Source: Pseudomonadota bacterium (GTDB taxonomy: Bacteria; Pseudomonadota; Alphaproteobacteria; UBA8366; JADFVY01). Taken from it: a stretch of 11,308 bases of DNA. A program made the position numbers and the translations under genes. Below the pieces are notes generated by a model. The model saw nothing but the letters and a program-made list of their open reading frames with translations. It ran no database searches and was not told where the DNA came from. Where the stretch lies: positions 1-11,308 of the forward strand of contig JADFVY010000315.1 of assembly GCA_015222795.1 (NCBI GenBank), in the 5' to 3' direction. Below, one piece after another: positions 6,387-11,308 of the stretch (positions are counted from its first letter, which is position 1; each line of letters opens with the position of its first letter).

Positions 6387-6464
6387 AAAAATTGCCCGGC
6401 GGGGCGACGGTGTGTTTTGAGAGGCTTCCCCAGTCTCTCCACCGTCACGCCCTCCGCCGGGCAA
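6385..6464 (-). terminator. Composite Rho-independent terminator after the dehydrogenase-like gene
   Basis: TTGCCCGGCGG (6392-6402) pairs perfectly with CCGCCGGGCAA (6454-6464). Inside it ACGGTG (6407-6412) pairs with CACCGT (6440-6445), and GAGAG (6419-6423) with CTCTC (6435-6439), separated by small bulges. On the - strand the stem is followed by seven T (complement of 6387-6393, partly in the stem). It lies about 100 bases after the stop of the upstream gene and about 100 before the cysH-like start, so it should separate the two transcription units. Confidence 0.75.
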
Positions 6465-6566
6465 GGGAGGAAACAAGTTGGACAAAAACGCGACTCGCGG
6501 CTCCATCCAGGGGCCAATTACCCATGAAGCGGCGGCGTTGTCTGTGAGTTTCATCACATTGGGGGA

Positions 6567-7658
6567 TTATTTAACGGCCGACACCAGTTCGTTTGCCATG
6601 GTTTCGGCGTTTTCCGGCGCCAGCGATTCGTAATGTCGGCCGGTGAGGTCGAACAGGGCCCGCGACGTGGCCTGCGTGAAGACGACCGTTCCATCCGATT
6701 CGATCGACTGCAGCCCGTCCCAGGGCAGCGAGGAAAGATTGTTGGCGATGGCGTCATCCTTGGCCCAGCAGGCGGGCAGATCCAGCGACACGCGGCCGGC
6801 TTCGACCCGCACCGGATAGCCGCCGGGAAGCCCGTTCGGAGCCGGTACGTGCATACGCATAAGTCCGTGGCCCGCCAACGCCGGCAGCAGTTTAAGGGCG
6901 GAAGAGGCGGTCAGCAGGTTGAAGTCCAGTTCGTAGGGGATGGGCATGGGTTCAAATATCGCCCGCGCGGCGATGTCCGAGACGTCGCGGCCGTCCAGTT
7001 CCGCGCGCAGCATGAAGGGCGGCCCCTTGGCGGCAGGTGTCCCGGTCTCGCGGTAGACGAAATATTCCAGCGCGTGCTGGGCCACCAGATGCACATTCAC
7101 GGTTGCCGGGTCGCAGCCGGTATCCTTGGCCACGATGAAACGGATTTTCGGGATCACCTCGTCGACATTCCCGACGCCACAGACCGGCCCGGGCCCGGAC
7201 CGGTGCAGGATAGTATTGACCACATCCGGGTAGGACGCGCCGACCCATGGGGCCTTCAGCCCCGATTCGGCCCAGGCGCGGCGGACCGCCAGCATCGGCG
7301 CCAGATGGCAGGCAATCCAGCCGGCGAATGGCACGGCGCGCGCGGCCTCGGCGCGCGGTCCGGTCAACCTGTCGATCCGCCACCAGGGCAGCATGCTGGG
7401 TGCGGCGAGGGCGACATCGGGCGCGGTCTCGCGAAGAATAGCGGACGCCGACGCGTCGTTCACGTCGAGTTTGACGAAGCTTATTGCTGGATAATGTCCC
7501 TCGACCGCGGCGCCAATTCTTGCCTGGTTGGTTTTGCGCAAGCCGCGGGCCGGATCGCGCCCGGCCACGAGGATTTCGGTGAATGCGCCCGAGCGCGCCA
7601 CCGCCTCCAGAATATGGCCGTTCAATTGCCCCAGAGAAATAAGGAGAAACCGGCTCAT
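6567..7658 (-). CDS. Rossmann-fold dehydrogenase-like protein (possible saccharopine dehydrogenase relative)
   Basis: With ATG 7658 the product is 363 residues and begins MSRFLLISLGQLNGHILEAV, a beta-alpha start in which GQLNGHI stands in for the usual GxGxxG dinucleotide loop. AFTEILVAGRDP follows as the second strand with an acidic end. Downstream AISFVKLDVND and VALAAPSMLPWW resemble the later strands of saccharopine dehydrogenase-type NAD(P)-binding domains. The rest (GASYPDVVNTIL, GVGNVDEVIPKIRF, PNGLPGGYPVRVEAG) I cannot place. The longer reading from 7790 adds 44 residues that come only from a giant hairpin element, so I reject it. That element ends about 3 bases before the ATG, leaving no clear Shine-Dalgarno, which is unusual. 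The gene is isolated by terminators on both sides. Coding status is good; function is uncertain. Confidence 0.7.
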   Translation of the reverse strand: MSRFLLISLGQLNGHILEAVARSGAFTEILVAGRDPARGLRKTNQARIGAAVEGHYPAISFVKLDVNDASASAILRETAPDVALAAPSMLPWWRIDRLTGPRAEAARAVPFAGWIACHLAPMLAVRRAWAESGLKAPWVGASYPDVVNTILHRSGPGPVCGVGNVDEVIPKIRFIVAKDTGCDPATVNVHLVAQHALEYFVYRETGTPAAKGPPFMLRAELDGRDVSDIAARAIFEPMPIPYELDFNLLTASSALKLLPALAGHGLMRMHVPAPNGLPGGYPVRVEAGRVSLDLPACWAKDDAIANNLSSLPWDGLQSIESDGTVVFTQATSRALFDLTGRHYESLAPENAETMANELVSAVK

Positions 7659-7661
7659 GTT

Positions 7662-7821
7662 ATACCAAGGCTCGCTGATAAAGACCCATTCGATGGGGCT
7701 TCGCGGCCCTCCGGGTGCGTTGCGGCCCTTGACCGATGCGGAAGCATCGCTCCGCGGATCGCGCCTGCCCGGCGGGCCGCGAAGCCCCATCGAATGGGTC
7801 TTTATCAGCGAGCCTTGGTAT
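7662..7821. mobile_element. MITE-like giant hairpin element with 48-bp perfect terminal inverted repeats
   Basis: Bases 7662-7709 and 7774-7821 are exact reverse complements (48 of 48 by eye), and pairing continues with one mismatch to 7715/7768. The centre carries a second small hairpin, CGATGC-GGAA-GCATCG (7734-7749). If the ends are taken as CCAAGG...CCTTGG, the flanks are TA on both sides (7663-7664 and 7819-7820), as expected for a TA-targeting IS630/Tc1-mariner type element. If taken as TACCAAGG...CCTTGGTA, a TTA direct repeat flanks it. There is no transposase, so it would be moved in trans. Both strands give short open frames with related peptides (a product of the palindrome), which I do not call genes. 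Confidence 0.85.
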
Positions 7822-7854
7822 TAGATGACTTTTCATAGTGCGCAGCATCGCGCG

Positions 7855-7895
7855 AAAAAATAGCGGCGGCAAGGCCATTGGCCCCCCGCCGCTAT
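7855..7895 (-). terminator. Rho-independent terminator of the sigma-54 activator gene
   Basis: ATAGCGGCGG (7860-7869) pairs with CCGCCGCTAT (7886-7895), with an inner GGCC/GGCC pairing (7873-7876, 7880-7883 region). On the - strand the stem is followed by a run of T (complement of 7855-7860). It sits about 30 bases after the gene's stop at 7927. Confidence 0.88.
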
Positions 7896-7926
7896 CCGAT
7901 GGCCGTCTTCCCCACAGCGTGATGCG

Positions 7927-9198
7927 CTAACGCTGAATGTTGTAACGGTCCATCAATTTGTACATCGTCACGCGCGAAACCCCGAGATCCTTCGACGCGC
8001 GCGTGACGTTGAAGTGATATTTTTCCAGCGCCGCCCGGACCGCGGCCTCTTCCGCCCTGGCGCGCGCATCGGAAAGCCGCGCCCTGGAATTGTCCGGCGC
8101 CGCCGCCATCGGGGCGGCCAGCGGCGCTGTTCCATTCACGGAACTGCTTGGCCCACAGTGGGCCGGCGGCCCGTTCAGGTCGAAATCGTCGATTTCCAAC
8201 GGGCGATCGCCAGCCATGATGACCGCGCGGCGCATTTTGCTGATCAACTCGCGCACATTGCCCGGCCAGGAATAATGCCGCAGCGCCGCCAGGCAACTTC
8301 CGACAAGCATGGGAGGCGAGTCCAGATTGAACTCGCGCGCCGCCTGGTTCAGGAAGAACTTGATCATCAGTTCGATATCGCCGTCGCGTTCGCGTAGCGG
8401 CGGCAAATGAACGCGCAACACATCGAGGCGGAAGAATAGATCCTGGCGGAACCGTCCCTCGGTGACGGCCTGTTCAAGCTGAACATTGGTGGCCGCGATG
8501 ATGCGTGTGTGGATATGGTGCTGCGCGTTGCTGCCGACGCGTTCAATGGTTTTATCCTGCAAGAACCGCAGCAGGTTGGCCTGCAGTTCCATCGGCAGAT
8601 CGCCCATCTCGTCCAGAAACAGGGTGCCATTGTTGGCTTCCTCGATCCGCCCGATGCGGCGCGACAGCGCGCCCGTGAAGGCGCCCTTTTCGTGACCAAA
8701 CAGTTCGGACGCAATCAGCGAGGCCGGCAGGCCGCCGCAATTGACTGCCACGAAGGGGCCGCGCGAATACTGGGATCGTTCATGGATCGCGCGCGCAGCC
8801 AGTTCCTTGCCGGTGCCGCTCTCGCCGGTCACCAGAATCGGCGCGTCGGTCGATGCAAATCGCCGAATCGCATGGAAAACAACCTGCATTGCCTGGCAAC
8901 TGCCGACCATATAAGGTTCGTCGGCCTGATCGCCCGCCATCGCCAGCGTGCTTTTTACCTCGGGACCATCGGTCCGCTCGACCGGCTTGAGCGCGGCCAA
9001 CTCGGCCGCAAGCTGGGGGTGTTCCAGGCAGGCGCGCATCAGGATATCGGCCAGCGCCGATGCGCCTTGCGACACCAGAATATCCCGTGAAACCGATGTG
9101 GATTTTGCTCCGTCACCCGTTGCGGAGCTGATGTTCCGAACCAGATCGTCGTCAGTAACCCGGTCCGGAATGACTACGGGTCTCCCCACCCCTGTCAT
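7927..9198 (-). CDS. Sigma-54-dependent Fis-family transcriptional activator (enhancer-binding protein)
   Basis: The 423-residue product is an NtrC-type AAA+ activator that remodels sigma-54 RNA polymerase. The central domain (about 97-325) has Walker A GESGTGKE (125-132), GHEKGAFTGA (168-177) with the sigma-54-contacting GAFTGA loop intact, Walker B GTLFLDEMGD (191-200), FRQDLFFRLDVLRVHLPPLRER and YSWPGNVREL. A Fis-type helix-turn-helix closes the protein (NVTRASKDLGVSRVTMYKLM, 397-416), after a linker rich in Ala, Pro and Ser. The N-terminal 95 residues show no receiver-domain Asp, GAF or PAS motif, so the signal is unknown. ATG 9198 has AAGGA 6 bases upstream. A dyad about 100 bases upstream resembles motifs near a sigma-54 promoter at 10976, which suggests autoregulation and a nearby target (inference). 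Confidence 0.93.
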   Translation of the reverse strand: MTGVGRPVVIPDRVTDDDLVRNISSATGDGAKSTSVSRDILVSQGASALADILMRACLEHPQLAAELAALKPVERTDGPEVKSTLAMAGDQADEPYMVGSCQAMQVVFHAIRRFASTDAPILVTGESGTGKELAARAIHERSQYSRGPFVAVNCGGLPASLIASELFGHEKGAFTGALSRRIGRIEEANNGTLFLDEMGDLPMELQANLLRFLQDKTIERVGSNAQHHIHTRIIAATNVQLEQAVTEGRFRQDLFFRLDVLRVHLPPLRERDGDIELMIKFFLNQAAREFNLDSPPMLVGSCLAALRHYSWPGNVRELISKMRRAVIMAGDRPLEIDDFDLNGPPAHCGPSSSVNGTAPLAAPMAAAPDNSRARLSDARARAEEAAVRAALEKYHFNVTRASKDLGVSRVTMYKLMDRYNIQR

Positions 9199-9706
9199 AA
9201 TATATCCTTCAATGGTTGGTCAAAATTGCCTGATCGGATCCAGCCCCTACGTGCAATTTAGCTATTGATTTTTGCGTTATAATTTCTTAACCAATATGTA
9301 AAGGTTATTTTACAGTTGTTCGGGCAATCCTGCAACCAAAAAAGGTCAGGCGGTTTTTGGCGCCGTGAGTGGCCAAGTGGAAGAAACAGCGGCGCGCGGC
9401 GGTATAAAAATACAAATTGAAATAAATTGTATTCGATTATTTCGTAACGATGTCTGGCGGCTGCCGTCGCCGGACGCCGTTAATGTAGTGGCGGATAACG
9501 TTGTATCGGCTGGAAACCAAGGGGTTGGAGCATTGATGTACGGACGAGGGACGGTTGTTTGTGCGCGAATAGACGCAATAAACAAGCTTAACCGAATTTT
9601 AAGGCAGAAATAGTATTCCATGAACAGGCGTAATTACGGCGTTGATTCCTCTTCTTTCGCCAAAGATTTAGCGCAAATTTTATCTTTAAATATTCATGGA
9701 TTCGTG
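9199..9706. other. Divergent control region between the activator and the M48 protease genes
   Basis: This stretch of about 500 bases is AT-richer than the surrounding genes. It holds the activator's ribosome site (9205-9209), a TATAAT/TATAAC pair overlapping at 9276-9283 that could serve as -10 on either strand, and a dyad at 9297-9317. The short open frames at 9365-9613 (+) and 9346-9621 (-) overlap each other, start without ribosome sites and resemble nothing known. The 9620 ATG, in frame with the M48 gene, is more likely untranslated leader. I see no RNA gene. Confidence 0.5.
9297..9317. promoter_or_regulatory. TGTAAA/TTTACA dyad upstream of the activator gene
   Basis: TGTAAA (9297-9302) and TTTACA (9309-9314) form a perfect 6-bp dyad with a 6-bp spacer. 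The right half extends on the - strand to AACTGTAAA (9317-9309), the same nine bases found twice at 10849-10857 and 10871-10879. It lies about 100 bp upstream of the activator start, the usual distance for an activator's own binding site. Confidence 0.45.
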
Positions 9707-10735
9707 ATGCTTATATCTGACCTTCCCGGGAAATTAACTCTTCGAGTTGCCGTTGCTGCTGGGGCCTTGCTTGCCCTTGGCGCATGTGCTTCGAGCGGAC
9801 CCGCCAGCCTCGAACAGGCCGAGTTGGACCGGGAAACCACCTTTCAGCACCAACTGGTTCTGGAAGAAAAAGTCGCAACGCAACGCCGAATTGAAGAAGT
9901 CTCTTTCCGCTTGATGACCGCCGCCGCCGATTTCTGTGTAGATCGGAGAGGCGCTGCATACGGATTTACGGTCGCCGACCGCTATAGCTTCGGCGCCGGA
10001 ATGGTTGACGTGGCGACGGCGGCCTTTGGGCTGGATAATTCGGCCAAGGTGCTTTCGGTGACCAGGGGGTCGCCGGCATTCGAAGCCGGACTGATTGAAG
10101 GTGATGTTATCACGCGGGTAAACGGCAAGCCCATCAAGCCGGGCAAAAATTCCGCGAACAGGGTGTCGGATATGGTCGCGAAAGCGGGCTACAACGGCCT
10201 GAACCTGAATATCGGTGGCGCCAATCCGCGCCGGGTGCGTATTGATCCGGCCGCTGCATGTAACTATTCGATCGAGATTTTGAACAGCGATAAGGTCAAC
10301 GCCTATGCCGATGGCGACATGCTTCGCGTTACCAAGGGCATGATGTGGTTCGCAAAGGATGACGCCGAACTTGCGATGGTGCTGTCGCATGAACTCGCCC
10401 ATAACCTCATGGGGCATGCCGGGACGTTCGCAAGCATGTTCTATAACAAGAAGAGCCGTGAGGCGGATGCCGATTATGTAGGCCTCTATATAATGGCGCG
10501 TGGCGGTTTCGAAATTGAGAAAGCGTCGAAGTTCTGGCGGCGGCTTGCCGCGGCGTTTCCCAGGATGATCGAATCCTCGTCCAGCCATCCTCTGATGCCG
10601 GCCCGCTTTCTCGCGATCCGCAAGACCACCGAGGAGATCCGCGCCAAAGAGGCGAAAGGCCTGCCCCTGGTGCCGCGGCGGGTCGATAATCTTGCCGCGA
10701 TCGGCTCGTCAGCGCCGAGGCAGCCGGAATCCTGA
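9707..10735 (+). CDS. M48-family metalloprotease lipoprotein with PDZ domain
   Basis: With ATG 9707 the product is 342 residues and starts with a lipoprotein signal ending in LLALGAC (Cys27), so it should be lipid-anchored facing the periplasm. The in-frame ATG at 9620 would put 29 extra residues ahead of the signal and is less likely. Next come a charged, helix-prone stretch (about 35-70), a PDZ-like region (about 112-170: VLSVTRGSPAFEAGLIEGDVITRVNG split over the carboxylate loop and GDxI motif), and an M48 catalytic domain: VNAYADGDMLRVTKGMM, zinc motif HELAH (228-232), third ligand Glu252 in SREADADYVGL, and SSSHPLMPARFLAI near the end. The proposed role is periplasmic protein quality control, by family. 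It has its own terminator. The ribosome site (GGA, 6 bases away) is weak. Confidence 0.88.
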   Translation: MLISDLPGKLTLRVAVAAGALLALGACASSGPASLEQAELDRETTFQHQLVLEEKVATQRRIEEVSFRLMTAAADFCVDRRGAAYGFTVADRYSFGAGMVDVATAAFGLDNSAKVLSVTRGSPAFEAGLIEGDVITRVNGKPIKPGKNSANRVSDMVAKAGYNGLNLNIGGANPRRVRIDPAAACNYSIEILNSDKVNAYADGDMLRVTKGMMWFAKDDAELAMVLSHELAHNLMGHAGTFASMFYNKKSREADADYVGLYIMARGGFEIEKASKFWRRLAAAFPRMIESSSSHPLMPARFLAIRKTTEEIRAKEAKGLPLVPRRVDNLAAIGSSAPRQPES

Positions 10736-10791
10736 TGCCGCTAAAGATGCTCTGATTTCTTAAAATGTAGAGCAATACTCGAAAACGCCTG

Positions 10792-10823
10792 AAGGGCCGG
10801 ATTTTTCCGGCCCTTTTTGTTTT
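10792..10823 (+). terminator. Rho-independent terminator of the M48 protease gene
   Basis: AAGGGCCGGA (10792-10801) and TCCGGCCCTT (10806-10815) form a perfect 10-bp stem with a TTTT loop, followed by T-rich sequence (TTTTTGTTTT, through 10823). It lies 57 bases after the stop codon. Confidence 0.93.
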
Positions 10824-10847
10824 CCGACGCCAGCTTACGCGTTGCCG

Positions 10848-10879
10848 AAACTGTAAAGTGTAAGTTAATAAACTGTAAA
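10848..10879 (+). promoter_or_regulatory. Paired AAACTGTAAA direct repeats (candidate activator-binding sites)
   Basis: AAACTGTAAA occurs at 10848-10857 and 10870-10879, start to start 22 bp, about two helical turns, so both would face the same side. A variant TGTAAG lies between them (10859-10864). They are about 100-125 bp upstream of a sigma-54 promoter match, the normal place for enhancer sites. Confidence 0.5.
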
Positions 10880-10975
10880 TGAAACATTACGATATGTGGC
10901 GCGCCGGGGCCTCTCTCCCGCGGCGTTAACCAATAAAACGGTTTAAAATCAATCGATTAAAAATATGCTAAAATT

Positions 10976-10991
10976 TGGCATAAATACTGCG
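10976..10991 (+). promoter_or_regulatory. Sigma-54 (-24/-12) promoter match before the poly-Asp lipoprotein gene
   Basis: TGGCATAAATACTGCG has the invariant GG (10977-10978) and GC (10989-10990) exactly 12 bases apart, and TGGCA matches the -24 consensus. The -12 box CTGC differs from TTGC by one base. Predicted transcription start is near 11002, giving a leader of about 100 bases to ATG 11100. Confidence 0.6.
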
Positions 10992-11099
10992 TTGAAATAG
11001 GGTGACTGTAGCGGTTTTCGTGGGTCGTTTTCGCTAAACGCGTCCTCGAGGGTGAAACGGCCGTGAACAGGTTTTTCATTTTGTGGAGGGAGGTCCGCA

Positions 11100-11308
<209 letters not shown>

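Noticed and set aside
6419..6445. Glycine-riboswitch-like GGAGAG...CTCTC helix on the - strand
   Set aside because: The conserved glycine-aptamer core sequences around the helix are missing; the helix is better explained as the inner tier of a terminator.
7660..7878. Short open frames on both strands inside the hairpin element, including a 44-residue N-terminal extension of the dehydrogenase-like gene
   Set aside because: They give near-identical peptides on both strands because the element is a palindrome; they have no ribosome site support and no relation to the Rossmann domain.
9215..9236. Possible sigma-54 promoter (GG-N10-GC, - strand) just before the activator gene
   Set aside because: Only the invariant bases match; the -24 and -12 flanks (TGGATC, AGGCAA) are poor and chance occurrence is likely.
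9346..9621. Overlapping open frames of 82 (+) and 91 (-) codons in the divergent control region
   Set aside because: No ribosome sites, GTG start for the + frame, mutual overlap and no recognisable product; the region fits a control region better.

Overview
The window is GC-rich DNA with alphaproteobacterial gene content. Rhodospirillales-like is my best guess, from protein style and gene company only. It carries ordinary housekeeping genes together with lipoproteins, a sigma-54 activator and several small mobile or repeated elements. No rRNA, tRNA or CRISPR array was seen.

Left part, mostly + strand. The window opens inside hslO (redox chaperone Hsp33). A short unrecognised lipoprotein gene follows and ends at a clear terminator. 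Next comes a 339-residue Cas1 homologue (1531-2550) of the type II-like group. It stands alone, with no cas2, cas9 or array, and all three expected metal-binding residues appear to be replaced. This is the most unusual gene here. It converges on trkH (potassium uptake, - strand). The short junction between them is filled by an intergenic repeat that also supplies the last residues and stop codon of the Cas1-like protein.

Middle part, - strand. In transcription order there are a degenerate CysH-like protein, apaG and folE, then trkH after a 440-base gap. The gaps cysH-like/apaG and apaG/folE are filled by members of the same repeat family as the cas1/trkH junction. These repeats abut gene stop codons and carry 7-base direct repeats (GGWATCA) and strong hairpins. 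Upstream of the cysH-like gene lie a composite terminator and a Rossmann-fold dehydrogenase-like gene. A 160-base giant hairpin element (MITE-like, 48-bp perfect terminal inverted repeats) ends a few bases before that gene's start codon.

Right part. A sigma-54 enhancer-binding protein gene (- strand) with no recognisable sensor domain is divergent from an M48/PDZ metalloprotease lipoprotein gene (+). Downstream is a lipoprotein gene that runs into a pure poly-aspartate tract and off the window edge. It has a good sigma-54 promoter match, and upstream of that two copies of AAACTGTAAA spaced 22 bp apart. The core of this motif recurs in a dyad in front of the activator gene, which suggests a local sigma-54 circuit (inference).
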